A DNA stretch of 10,818 nt from Scatosoma sp045655705 (GTDB lineage: Bacteria > Bacillota > Clostridia > Christensenellales > Borkfalkiaceae). The translations under genes were made by a program, and so were the position numbers. A model generated the notes under the pieces. The model made no database searches. It was given only the letters and a program-made list of their open reading frames with translations, and was not told the DNA's origin. Positions 1-6,830 of this stretch are shown here, in pieces. The stretch is from NCBI GenBank assembly GCA_045655705.1, contig JAZOPU010000060.1, positions 1 to 10,818 on the forward strand, written 5' to 3'. How positions within the stretch are numbered: position 1 is the stretch's first letter; each line of letters starts with the position of its first letter.

Positions 1-41
1 TTTTCAAGACCGCCTCGTTATGACCGCTTCGATAACGCTCC
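1..41 (-). tRNA. tRNA-Ser(UGA), 5' half, cut by the left window edge
   Basis: Read on the minus strand from 41 to 1, this folds as the first 41 nt of a serine tRNA that decodes UCA. The 5' acceptor strand is GGAGCGT (41-35), followed by TA. The D-arm has a three-pair stem TCG (32-30) / CGA (17-15) and a D-loop containing the GG pair. After a single G the 5' anticodon strand GCGGT (13-9) leads into the loop CTTGAAA (8-2), with anticodon TGA at 6-4. Base 1 (A) would pair with T9 to begin the 3' strand. The long variable arm, T-arm and 3' acceptor strand lie outside the window, so the class II fold cannot be confirmed. A consensus promoter sits about 10 nt upstream of the likely transcription start, as expected for a tRNA gene. 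Confidence 0.87.
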
Positions 42-57
42 TTATATTAACTATCTT

Positions 58-86
58 ATTATACTCCAATGCGCCGTAAATGTCAA
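58..86 (-). promoter_or_regulatory. Perfect sigma-A/sigma-70 promoter for the tRNA-Ser gene
   Basis: On the minus strand the -35 box is TTGACA (86-81) and the -10 box is TATAAT (63-58), separated by exactly 17 bp. Both hexamers match consensus fully. Transcription should begin near 51-52, about 10 nt before the mature tRNA 5' end at 41. Such strong promoters are typical of stable RNA genes. Confidence 0.88.
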
Positions 87-97
87 TAATTTTTCGC

Positions 98-126
98 TTG
101 ACTTTTCATTTTTTCCGCGTTATAAT
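98..126 (+). promoter_or_regulatory. Strong sigma-A/sigma-70 promoter for the rightward operon
   Basis: The -35 box TTGACT (98-103, five of six consensus bases) and -10 box TATAAT (121-126, perfect) are separated by 17 bp. Transcription should start near 133. That leaves a leader of only about 20 nt before the start codon at 154. The stretch between this -35 box and that of the opposite tRNA promoter (87-97) is 11 bp and T-rich, so the two promoters are back to back. Confidence 0.85.
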
Positions 127-143
127 ATTCTTACACTACAAAT

Positions 144-147
144 GAGG
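144..147 (+). promoter_or_regulatory. Ribosome-binding site that fixes the start at 154
   Basis: GAGG lies 6 nt before the ATG at 154. An in-frame ATG at 142 would lie only about 9 nt from the predicted transcript start, has no Shine-Dalgarno sequence, and overlaps this site. The downstream ATG is therefore preferred. Confidence 0.75.
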
Positions 148-153
148 TCGTTT

Positions 154-1161
154 ATGAGAAAAATACTTATTCTTGCTTCTAAAATTCTCGGTATCGTCGT
201 TGCCGTCGTGATTATAGCGTTACTCGGCTTTAAGGCGTTTGACGGCATCAAACACGCCTCTTTTTATAAAAACGCCGATCCCGTTTTCAAAACCCCGGGC
301 GTAAACGACAATTTCACGCAACAAGGTTTCGACTACGTGGAGCAAGACGAAGTTTTTCTCGTTACGGGCTATATGTCCGACAAAACCTGTTCGCGGGTGT
401 ACGTCGTGCAAGCGGACGGCACTTCTACCTTTGTTGAGCTTAAAAAAGCGGACGGAAGCGATTATACGGGGCATACGGGCGGGATCGTGCGCCATGGCGA
501 ATACGTCTATATCACAGGCACAGACGGCTTGGACGTGTTTCCCTACGCCGATATTCTTGCGGGCAAGAACAGTGTGCAAATGCTTGGTAAAGTAAAAACG
601 TACGTTGATCCCGCGCATTGTTATGTTTTTGGCGATTATATACTTACAGGCTCGTTTTTTATCGAAGACGATTATGAAACGCCTGCGCACGAGCGTATAA
701 AAACCCCTTGCGGGGACGAAAACACGTCGATTATCACCGCGTTGAAGCTGGACGAGAGTCAGCCTTTTGGTATCAATCCCGTACCCAAAGCCGTGATTTC
801 CACCCGTCGGTGCGTGCAGGGTATGTGCGTTACGGACGATAAAAAAGTCGTGCTTTCCACTTCCTACGGACTTTCCACGTCGCAGTTATTCGTCTATGAC
901 ACGACTAATTTACCCACGGTAGAAAACTACACCTTTGCGGGCACAACCAAAGGCGGAGAGAATTTTTCGTTTGAAAACGTAACGCTTTTATACCTTGAAA
1001 GCGAAGATTGCGATCAGGTTATCAAAGCCCCGCCCATGGCAGAAGAGCTCGTTTATTTGGGTGGTAAAATTTATATTATGAACGAATCCGCAAGCAATAA
1101 ATATATTTTTGGGAAAATTACCACGGGCAGAAAAATCTACGCCTATTCCTACCGCAAATAA
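154..1161 (+). CDS. Membrane-anchored extracellular protein of unknown function, possibly beta-propeller-like
   Basis: I do not recognise a named family. The 335-residue product starts with a short basic end (MRK) and one hydrophobic segment at about residues 4-27, which suggests an uncleaved signal anchor or signal peptide. The rest is hydrophilic and probably outside the membrane. It contains many short strand-like stretches alternating with turns, for example TGHTGG near 105-110, LFVYD near 245-249 and GGKIYIM near 303-309. This pattern suits a beta-propeller, but that is inference. Six cysteines (79, 156, 186, 220, 225, 286) could form disulfides. The motifs VQGMCVTDD (221-229) and PPMAEELVYL (293-302) loosely recall secreted bacterial propeller-like proteins of unknown role. 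It is the first gene of a four-gene operon behind a strong promoter. The next gene starts 35 bp downstream. Confidence 0.72.
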   Translation: MRKILILASKILGIVVAVVIIALLGFKAFDGIKHASFYKNADPVFKTPGVNDNFTQQGFDYVEQDEVFLVTGYMSDKTCSRVYVVQADGTSTFVELKKADGSDYTGHTGGIVRHGEYVYITGTDGLDVFPYADILAGKNSVQMLGKVKTYVDPAHCYVFGDYILTGSFFIEDDYETPAHERIKTPCGDENTSIITALKLDESQPFGINPVPKAVISTRRCVQGMCVTDDKKVVLSTSYGLSTSQLFVYDTTNLPTVENYTFAGTTKGGENFSFENVTLLYLESEDCDQVIKAPPMAEELVYLGGKIYIMNESASNKYIFGKITTGRKIYAYSYRK

Positions 1162-1186
1162 GCGGGGTGTTGGCGCGGATCTATTC

Positions 1187-1191
1187 AGGAG
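1187..1191 (+). promoter_or_regulatory. Ribosome-binding site that fixes the transporter start at 1197
   Basis: AGGAG lies 5 nt before the ATG at 1197. The frame is open back to a GTG at 1167, but that codon has no comparable site and would add ten residues with no recognisable role. Confidence 0.75.
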
Positions 1192-1196
1192 CATGT

Positions 1197-2354
1197 ATGC
1201 ATACAGCGATTAAAAAACCTAATTCTATTCATCACCACGGTGTTGTTTTCGAGCATATTTGGGCGTTTATCAAGAAAAACGCCGTTTTATGCATTGCTAT
1301 TTTGGCGGCAGTTATCACTTCGTTTATCGTCCCCCCCGACAGGGAATATTTGGGGTATTTCGATCTCAAAACGCTTACCTGCTTATTTTGTGTGTTAGCG
1401 GTGGTTTGTGCGTTCCGCAATATTCGGTTTTTCTCTATTCTTGCCGCAAAAATCGTGCGCGTATTCAAAAACACGCGCTCGTGCATACTCGCGCTCGTCT
1501 ATATCACCTTTTTAGGCTCAATGCTGATCGCCAACGATATGGCACTATTGACCTTTCTTCCGCTGGGATATTTCGTTTTATCTTCCACCGGCAAAGAAAA
1601 ATATATGGCGTTCACGTTTATTATGCAAAATATCGCGGCAAATCTTGGGGGTATGCTCACACCTTTTGGCAATCCGCAAAACTTGTATTTATACACGAAA
1701 TTTGCCATTCCTACGGGCGAGTTCACTTTGGTTATGCTCCCGCCCTTTCTTATTTCCGTCGCGCTTATCACCATTTGTTGTTTGTTCGTTAAAAAGGAAA
1801 GCTTGACGATTGAAAACGAACAGGCGGTGCTTCCCAAAATGCGTACGATTGTGTATTCGCTTTTGTTCGTGCTGTCTATTGTAATCGTGTTCCGTGTGAT
1901 TGAGTTTTGGATTGGTTTGATTGTCATTCCGACCGTACTTTTATTTTTGGATAGAAAAGCACTCAAAGATGTTGACTACGGCTTGCTTTTCACGTTCGTC
2001 GCGTTCTTTATTTTTGCAGGGAATATGGCGAGAATTCCTGCCGTGGCGCGGTTGTTCTCCCATCTCATGGATAAAAACGTGCTACTCGTTTCCGCGCTTT
2101 CCTGCCAAGTGATTAGCAACGTACCTTCTTCCATCCTGCTTTCGCAATTCACTTCTGATTGGAAATCTTTGCTCGTAGGCGTGAATATCGGTGGCGTGGG
2201 CACGCTCATTTCTTCGCTCGCAAGCCTTATCACGTTCCGCGAATACACCAAACACAACGAAGGCAAAGCGGGAAAATATATACTTCTTTTTTCCGCGTTC
2301 AATTTCGGGTTTTTGTTTGTGCTGACGGCGTTTGAATATTTTATTTTCCTGTGA
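1197..2354 (+). CDS. ArsB/NhaD/CitT-superfamily (SLC13-like) ion transporter
   Basis: A 385-residue integral membrane protein with roughly 9-11 hydrophobic segments, belonging to the ion transporter superfamily that holds ArsB arsenite pumps, NhaD antiporters and CitT/SLC13 carboxylate carriers. Diagnostic pieces are the first re-entrant-loop region with NDMALLTFLPLG (114-125), the signature ANLGGMLTPFGNPQN (148-162), and the matching second-half region SNVPSSILLS (307-316) followed by a glycine-rich segment VGVNIGGVGTLISS (327-340). These two halves are the expected inverted repeats. It is somewhat shorter than typical ArsB (about 430). The N-terminus carries an unusual HHH near residues 12-14. 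No arsR, arsC or other ars gene is nearby, so arsenite is not supported as substrate; a dicarboxylate, other anion or Na+/H+ exchange is equally possible. The next gene begins 8 bp after the stop. Confidence 0.82.
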   Translation: MHTAIKKPNSIHHHGVVFEHIWAFIKKNAVLCIAILAAVITSFIVPPDREYLGYFDLKTLTCLFCVLAVVCAFRNIRFFSILAAKIVRVFKNTRSCILALVYITFLGSMLIANDMALLTFLPLGYFVLSSTGKEKYMAFTFIMQNIAANLGGMLTPFGNPQNLYLYTKFAIPTGEFTLVMLPPFLISVALITICCLFVKKESLTIENEQAVLPKMRTIVYSLLFVLSIVIVFRVIEFWIGLIVIPTVLLFLDRKALKDVDYGLLFTFVAFFIFAGNMARIPAVARLFSHLMDKNVLLVSALSCQVISNVPSSILLSQFTSDWKSLLVGVNIGGVGTLISSLASLITFREYTKHNEGKAGKYILLFSAFNFGFLFVLTAFEYFIFL

Positions 2355-2362
2355 GGTATACT

Positions 2363-3025
2363 ATGAACGATCAACAACGCACGCTAAAAACGCTCGCGCA
2401 AGGTCTTGGCGCGGATCTCGTTGGGTTTTGCGCTTTGCCTACGCCTGTATTAGGGTTTTCCTATGCCGTATCACTTGGCGTGAAACTTTCCGACGCGGTT
2501 TTGAAAACAATCGAAAGTGCGCCGTCGTTCGTGTATTTTCAGCACTACCGAACAGCGAATACCTTGCTCGACAGCATTGCTTTCCGCGTTGCCCGTGAGA
2601 TAGAAAAAGCAGGCTTTTCCGCTATACCGATTGCGGCAAGTCAAAGCCTTGGCAAAAACAATCCCTATCGCGGTGTAATCCCGCACAAGACCGTCGCCGT
2701 GTTATCCGGTTTAGGGTTTGTGGGAAAAAGCGGACTGTTCCTTTCCCGCGATTTTGGAAGTAAAGTGCGCCTTGCCACCATTCTTACGGATATACCGTTT
2801 CAAAGTGAATTACCCGTGATTGAAAACGGTTGCGGGGATTGTGAAATTTGCAAGAACGCGTGTCCTGCGGGCGCGATTTTCGGAGAACTGCCCACAGCGG
2901 ACGGGGAACGCAATTTCGACGCGGAGAAATGTTCTAAATATATGAAAGAGCATTTTCAGGATATCGGCAGGGGTAGCGTTTGCGGCGTGTGTATTCGGGT
3001 TTGTCCGAAAAACAGGCTATTATGA
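2363..3025 (+). CDS. Short QueG-like double 4Fe-4S cluster protein
   Basis: A 220-residue protein related to the C-terminal part of epoxyqueuosine reductase (QueG). The segment LSGLGFVGKSGLFLSRDFGS (114-133) matches the family's glycine-rich G-W/F-x-G-K region, and ILTDIP follows at 140-145. Two ferredoxin-type motifs come next: C157, C160, C163 and C167-Pro, then C190, C207, C210 and C214-Pro. The protein stops six residues after the last cysteine motif, without the C-terminal HEAT-like part of full QueG (about 350-390 residues). The catalytic Asp normally found before the glycine-rich region (in a VDSAP-like motif) appears absent; the matching place reads IPIAAS (88-93). True queuosine activity is therefore doubtful and an electron-transfer or other redox role is possible. 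The start at 2363 follows GAGG (2353-2356) by 6 nt. An upstream GTG at 2351 would overlap the transporter stop and lacks that site. The end overlaps the next gene (ATGA). Confidence 0.8.
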   Translation: MNDQQRTLKTLAQGLGADLVGFCALPTPVLGFSYAVSLGVKLSDAVLKTIESAPSFVYFQHYRTANTLLDSIAFRVAREIEKAGFSAIPIAASQSLGKNNPYRGVIPHKTVAVLSGLGFVGKSGLFLSRDFGSKVRLATILTDIPFQSELPVIENGCGDCEICKNACPAGAIFGELPTADGERNFDAEKCSKYMKEHFQDIGRGSVCGVCIRVCPKNRLL

Positions 3026-3678
3026 AAAAAAGTATTCGTTTATTTTTAAAATTATCACTTGTTTGCACGTCGCTTTTCGGCGTGCTTTTCAGTTGCATTT
3101 TTGCCGTGAAAGACGGGTATTCGCATTGGAGCAGACGGCTATTATATTTCACGGCGCAATCGAATATTTGGATTGGCTTGACCGCGCTTGCCCTGCTTGT
3201 TTTGCGCAAAAAAAGCGCCCGAGAACGGGCTTATCTTTTTCGATACGTATTCACGGTATCTATCACGATAACGGGTATTGTGTTTTGTTTTCTACTCGCG
3301 CCCTTTGCAGACGAAAGCTATCACGTATGGTCCACGCAAAGCCTCTTTACGCACGTGTTTTCGCCTCTTCTTGCTATTGCCGACTTCTTTCTCGATCCCA
3401 CGCCCTTTCCCCTTTCCAAACGGCATATTTTTTATACGGTCATTCCGCCGCTACTCTATTTCTCCGTTGCCAGCTTTTTAGAAGCCTTTCAAGTGGATTT
3501 TGGTCGGGGCGTCTACTATCCCTATTTTTTTCTAAACTTCCGCTCGCCTGCGGGCATTTTCGGTTTTTCTTCCACACCGCCCTTTTTTATGGGTACGTTC
3601 TATTGGATATTGCTTTTTTGCTTGGTTTTGCTTGCGATCAGTTTTCTATATGCAAAAAAACGCTCACGTTTTCAGTGA
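3022..3678 (+). CDS. Pr6Pr-family (FAR-17a/AIG1-like) membrane protein
   Basis: A 218-residue membrane protein with six likely transmembrane segments at about 10-30, 44-62, 74-94, 108-124, 137-153 and 191-210. The motif FTAQSN (43-48) at the start of the second segment, HVFSPLLAI (111-119) in the fourth and YPYFFLNF (166-173) after the fifth match what I know of bacterial Pr6Pr proteins, distant relatives of the eukaryotic AIG1/FAR-17a serine/threonine hydrolases. Their conserved Thr/Ser and His could be catalytic, but no bacterial activity is established to my knowledge. The start ATG overlaps the previous stop (ATGA at 3022-3025), so translation is probably coupled; its own Shine-Dalgarno (AGG near 3014-3016) is weak. 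The last codons lie inside the terminator hairpin and overlap the end of the opposite-strand gene by 7 bp. Confidence 0.82.
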   Translation: MKKSIRLFLKLSLVCTSLFGVLFSCIFAVKDGYSHWSRRLLYFTAQSNIWIGLTALALLVLRKKSARERAYLFRYVFTVSITITGIVFCFLLAPFADESYHVWSTQSLFTHVFSPLLAIADFFLDPTPFPLSKRHIFYTVIPPLLYFSVASFLEAFQVDFGRGVYYPYFFLNFRSPAGIFGFSSTPPFFMGTFYWILLFCLVLLAISFLYAKKRSRFQ

Positions 3679-3688
3679 GCGTTTTTTT
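3654..3688. terminator. Bidirectional intrinsic terminator between converging operons
   Basis: The stem is CGCTCAC (3661-3667) / GTGAGCG (3675-3681) with a 7-nt loop GTTTTCA. It is flanked by seven A's (3654-3660) and seven T's (3682-3688), giving a T-tract after the hairpin on either strand. It ends both the rightward operon and the leftward arginine operon. The arms lie within coding sequence: rightward up to the stop at 3676-3678, and leftward from the stop at 3674-3672. Confidence 0.9.
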
Positions 3689-3899
3689 GTTCGATATAAG
3701 TAAATCTTAAACAAGTTTTTCCGTTGTATTCCACGCTTTCGTTCCACATAGATACGGGGCGAACCCAAACCTGCCCATCGCCGTATAATGCGCGGTAGAT
3801 TACCATTTCTTCGCAAGTTTCCGAGTGTTTCGCAAAACCGATTACTTCGTATTCGTTGCCCTTGAAATGGCGGTATTTACCTTTCTTTACGCCGTGCAT
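3672..3899 (-). CDS. DUF1653 family small protein
   Basis: A 75-residue soluble protein that matches DUF1653 across almost its whole length. Recognisable pieces are GKYRHFKGNEYEV (7-19), the AKHSET segment (23-28), YRALYGD (36-42) and VWVRPVSMWNE (45-55). The family is common in bacteria as a stand-alone small domain and its function is unknown. The start ATG (3899-3897) shares one base with the stop of the aldose-epimerase-like gene (TAATG). GGAG lies 8 nt upstream within that gene's last codons, so it is translated as the last gene of the arginine operon. The final residues (QKNAH) are encoded by the terminator arm, and the stop overlaps the opposite-strand gene. Confidence 0.87.
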   Translation of the reverse strand: MHGVKKGKYRHFKGNEYEVIGFAKHSETCEEMVIYRALYGDGQVWVRPVSMWNESVEYNGKTCLRFTYIEQKNAH

Positions 3900-4750
3900 T
3901 AGAAATACTCCACAATGCGCGTAAGCGTTTTCGTTTCCCCTGCTTTCACTTCGATTACGCCGTCCTTTTGAGAAAGCTCAACGTCTTTTGCGCCAACCAA
4001 ATCAGGCAAGTTCGTCCAAGGCTCGATACAAATAAATTTTGCGTTGCCTTCGCGCCATAAAAGCAGGTTGGGATACCCCGCAAAGGTGAGCGAAGCAAGC
4101 TTTGTGCCGTCCTTTTTGCAAAGCGTAACCTTATCGTTTTTCATATCCTTGAAAATAAGCGTTGCGCCTTCTTGCAGGAAATCTTCGGGCAAAACAAGGC
4201 TCTTGCCTTTGCCAAAATCACGCGTTTCGCCCGTGAGATATCCGTCGTCGTCGTGATAGTAGTGCAGGAAATTTTCCTCCTTTTCAAACACGATTTGAAG
4301 CTTAGACATATCCCCGCTTTCCGTGGCAAACGAATCGTGTCCGCCACAAGCAAAATAGAGTGAACGCGTAGCGGGATTTTCCACTTGATAACTTGCAAAC
4401 AGCTTGTTGTCTTCGATTTTATAGGAAATCGTCAACACAAACTCGTAAGGATAATATTTTTTCGTTTCTTCGCTATCTTTGATCGTGAACGCAAGCTCAT
4501 TGCTCGTTTGTTTGGTGCAAGCAAAGGTACATTTGCGCGCAAAACCGTGCGCTTTCATGGGATACGTCTTGCCGTCTACCGTTATAGAAAAATGTCCGCA
4601 AAGCGGGAAAAGCACGGGTGAGTGATCGTCCCATTCCCCCGTTTCGTTTTGCCAAAGGCGTTCTTTGCCGTTGTAACGTACACTCACAAGCTGTGCGCCG
4701 TAGTCGTCTACACTAACGCTTAATTTCTCGTTTGAAATGGTGTATTGCAT
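3899..4750 (-). CDS. Aldose 1-epimerase (mutarotase) family protein, LacX-like
   Basis: A 283-residue beta-sandwich protein of the galactose mutarotase superfamily, which interconverts alpha and beta anomers of sugars or sugar phosphates. Visible family marks are LFPLCGHF (47-54), KAHGFAR (66-72) with the likely substrate histidine H68, FACGGHDSF (133-141) with H138, and CIEPWTNLPD (241-250) with E243 as the probable catalytic base. The family more often has GGHPxF and EPWxGxPD, so the Asp after GGH and the Asn-Leu before Pro-Asp are variants; the specific sugar cannot be told. The frame is open to an ATG at 4771 that overlaps argF. The ATG at 4750 starts 2 bp after the argF stop and has GGGAG (4765-4761) about 10 nt upstream, so it is preferred. 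Its placement in an arginine operon has no obvious metabolic reason. Confidence 0.85.
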   Translation of the reverse strand: MQYTISNEKLSVSVDDYGAQLVSVRYNGKERLWQNETGEWDDHSPVLFPLCGHFSITVDGKTYPMKAHGFARKCTFACTKQTSNELAFTIKDSEETKKYYPYEFVLTISYKIEDNKLFASYQVENPATRSLYFACGGHDSFATESGDMSKLQIVFEKEENFLHYYHDDDGYLTGETRDFGKGKSLVLPEDFLQEGATLIFKDMKNDKVTLCKKDGTKLASLTFAGYPNLLLWREGNAKFICIEPWTNLPDLVGAKDVELSQKDGVIEVKAGETKTLTRIVEYF

Positions 4751-4752
4751 TT

Positions 4753-5661
4753 TTATTCTTCTCCCATACATTTCACAAGCACGGCTTTTTGCGCGTGAAG
4801 TCTATTTTCCGCTTCGTCAAACAATTCATTGGCGTGCGCTTCAAAAACGTCCGCGGTGATCTCTTCGCCACGGTGCGCAGGCAAGCAGTGCATAACCATT
4901 GCATCGGGCTTTGCCACTTGCATAACTTCCGCATTGATTTGATAGCCTTTGAATATTTTCTTGCGTTCTTCCGCTTCGCCTTCTTGACCCATAGACGCCC
5001 AAACGTCGGTGTATAAAACGTCGGCATCTTTCGCCGCTTCCATAACCGAAGTCGTACAAGTGAACTTACCGTTTTTCTTTGCCCAAGCCATAATTTCCGC
5101 ATCAGGCTCGTAGCCGTTTGGACAAGCTACCGATACTTCCATACCCGTCTTGATACCGCCTACGATCAAGGAATTGGTCATATTGTTCCCGTCGCCGATA
5201 TAGCAAAGCTTATTGCCTGCAAGCCCGCCCTTATATTCGCGAATGGTCATAAGGTCGGCAAGCACTTGGCAGGGGTGGCAATAATCGGTAAGTCCGTTGA
5301 TAATGGAAATCGAACCGTATTTCGCCAAATCTTCTACTTCCTTTTGTTCAAACGTACGGATCATAATCCCGTCAAGATATCGAGAAAGCACGCGCGCTGT
5401 ATCTTGTACGGGTTCTCCGCGCCCGATTTGCAGATCGCGCGAGCTTAAAAAGAGTGCGTTTCCGCCCAAATCGTACATACCCACTTCAAAGGAAACACGA
5501 GTACGCGTGGACGCTTTGGAAAAGATCATACCCAACGTTTTGCCTTTAAGCAAATGATGCTCAATGCCGTTCTTCTTTTCGTATTTGAGTTGGTCGGCGA
5601 GATTTAATATCTCGTTGATTTCTTTTTTTGACAGGTCTTGTAACTTCAAAAGATGTTTCAT
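4753..5661 (-). CDS. argF: Ornithine carbamoyltransferase (anabolic)
   Basis: This cytoplasmic enzyme transfers the carbamoyl group from carbamoyl phosphate to ornithine, giving citrulline. The 302-residue length is normal for the family. The carbamoyl-phosphate site STRT is at 51-54 and the HPCQ motif at 129-132. The ornithine-binding loop is DVWASMGQE (219-227), and the catalytic HCLP motif is at 258-261 within HCLPAHRGEE. The start ATG overlaps the argD stop by 4 bp (ATGA at 5661-5658), and an AGAGG sequence lies about 10 nt upstream inside argD. Its location after argD, at the end of the biosynthetic block, and the lack of arcA or arcC nearby favour a biosynthetic role over the catabolic ArcB role. 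The reading frame is intact. Confidence 0.96.
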   Translation of the reverse strand: MKHLLKLQDLSKKEINEILNLADQLKYEKKNGIEHHLLKGKTLGMIFSKASTRTRVSFEVGMYDLGGNALFLSSRDLQIGRGEPVQDTARVLSRYLDGIMIRTFEQKEVEDLAKYGSISIINGLTDYCHPCQVLADLMTIREYKGGLAGNKLCYIGDGNNMTNSLIVGGIKTGMEVSVACPNGYEPDAEIMAWAKKNGKFTCTTSVMEAAKDADVLYTDVWASMGQEGEAEERKKIFKGYQINAEVMQVAKPDAMVMHCLPAHRGEEITADVFEAHANELFDEAENRLHAQKAVLVKCMGEE

Positions 5662-6821
5662 TTTTCAATTTCCTCTTTTAATATTTCTACTGCTTTTTTA
5701 AGCTCTTCAAACGGAATATTCAGCGCAGGGAGCAACCGCACTTTATTCTTTGCTTTGATAACGAGCACTCCGCGTTGTTGACAACCTGCAATCACCGCGC
5801 CTGCGTCTTTTTCGCATTCCACGCCGATCATAAGCCCCTTGCCCGTAACGCTTTTCACACCTTTCGTATTTTTAAGCGTTTCAAAAATATACGCGCTCTT
5901 TTGTCTAACTTCTTCTAAAAGTTTCTCGTCAATGCGCTCTAAAACGTGCAACGCACCCGCCGCACACACGGGATTCCCACCGAACGTCGAACCGTTCAGC
6001 CCCGGCGTAAACAGGTTTTCAGCCTTTTCGCCAAGCATCGTTGCACCGATAGGCAAACCACCGCCAAGCCCTTTCGCCGTCGTAACTACGTCGGGCGTGA
6101 TTTGATAATCCATATACGCATACAGCGTGCCCGTGCGCCCATTACCCGTTTGCACTTCGTCGATCATAAGGAGCAGGTTTTCTTGCTTACAAAGCGTTGC
6201 TACTTCTTGCACGTATGCCTTGTCAAGGGGCATAACGCCGCCTTCGCCCTGCACCAGCTCCATAAACACGCCACAGCATTTATATTCTTTCGCAAGGCGT
6301 TGCATATCCTGCATATCGTTTGCGATTGCGTACACGAACCCGTCCGTCATCGGGGTGAAATGCTCGTGAAAAACGTCCTGCCCCGTTGCGGAAAGCGTGG
6401 TGATCGTTCTGCCGTGGAAGCTGTTTTTCAAGGTGATAATCACGTTATAGTCTTTGCCTTTATTCAATTCCCCGTATTTTCTCGCCGCCTTGATTGCCGT
6501 TTCGTTGGCTTCTGCGCCCGAGTTGGAGAAAAACACTTTCTTCATACCCGTGCGCTCACAAAGCGTTTTGGCGAGTAATGCGCAAGGCTCGCTGAAATAT
6601 AAGTTGGACGTGTGTTGGATTTTATCAAGCTGGTTGATTATTGCTTTTTTCCAGCCTTCGTCGGCAATACCCAAGCCGTTAACGGCGATACCCGTGCCAA
6701 GGTCGATATATTCCTTGCCGTTTTCGTCGTAAACAAGCGAGCCTTTTCCGCTCACGAGCTGCAAGGGAAACCGCGCGTAGGTATTCGCGACGTATTGTTT
6801 ATCAATTTGTTGAATATTCAT
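5658..6821 (-). CDS. argD: Acetylornithine aminotransferase
   Basis: A PLP-dependent class III aminotransferase that converts N-acetylglutamate semialdehyde and glutamate to N-acetylornithine and 2-oxoglutarate. In Clostridia-type genomes it may also act on succinyl-diaminopimelate precursors for lysine. At 387 residues it is the usual length for ArgD. The motifs are FSNSGAEANE (98-107), the aromatic-binding NSFHGRT (133-139), LMIDEVQTGNGRTG (218-231) with D221 for the pyridine nitrogen, TTAKGLGGGLPIGA (247-260) with K250 as the Schiff-base lysine, and STFGGNP (278-284). The ATG follows the argB stop by 9 bp, with TAAAGG at the argB stop acting as ribosome-binding site. It overlaps argF by 4 bp. 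Confidence 0.95.
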   Translation of the reverse strand: MNIQQIDKQYVANTYARFPLQLVSGKGSLVYDENGKEYIDLGTGIAVNGLGIADEGWKKAIINQLDKIQHTSNLYFSEPCALLAKTLCERTGMKKVFFSNSGAEANETAIKAARKYGELNKGKDYNVIITLKNSFHGRTITTLSATGQDVFHEHFTPMTDGFVYAIANDMQDMQRLAKEYKCCGVFMELVQGEGGVMPLDKAYVQEVATLCKQENLLLMIDEVQTGNGRTGTLYAYMDYQITPDVVTTAKGLGGGLPIGATMLGEKAENLFTPGLNGSTFGGNPVCAAGALHVLERIDEKLLEEVRQKSAYIFETLKNTKGVKSVTGKGLMIGVECEKDAGAVIAGCQQRGVLVIKAKNKVRLLPALNIPFEELKKAVEILKEEIEK

Positions 6822-6830
6822 AAAAAACCT

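Noticed and set aside
8..27. Short direct repeat GACCGC at 8-13 and 22-27 and the dyad CGTTAT/ATAACG as a possible operator
   Set aside because: Both fall inside the tRNA-Ser gene and are explained by its acceptor, D-arm and anticodon-arm sequence.
1259..1792. A 177-residue plus-strand frame inside the transporter gene
   Set aside because: It is a shifted frame of the transporter and has no start signal or recognisable domain.
1197..2354. Arsenite efflux pump (arsB) assignment
   Set aside because: The fold family fits, but no arsR, arsC or arsA is nearby and the substrate residues cannot be judged, so only the superfamily is called.
3063..3710. A 215-residue plus-strand frame overlapping the Pr6Pr gene
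   Set aside because: It is a shifted frame of a gene with clear membrane segments and family motifs. It runs through the terminator and reads as low-quality Cys/Arg/Phe-rich sequence.
5946..6578. A 210-residue open frame on the plus strand opposite argD
   Set aside because: It lies wholly antisense to a clear acetylornithine aminotransferase, has no ribosome-binding site or family match, and follows from the codon bias of argD.
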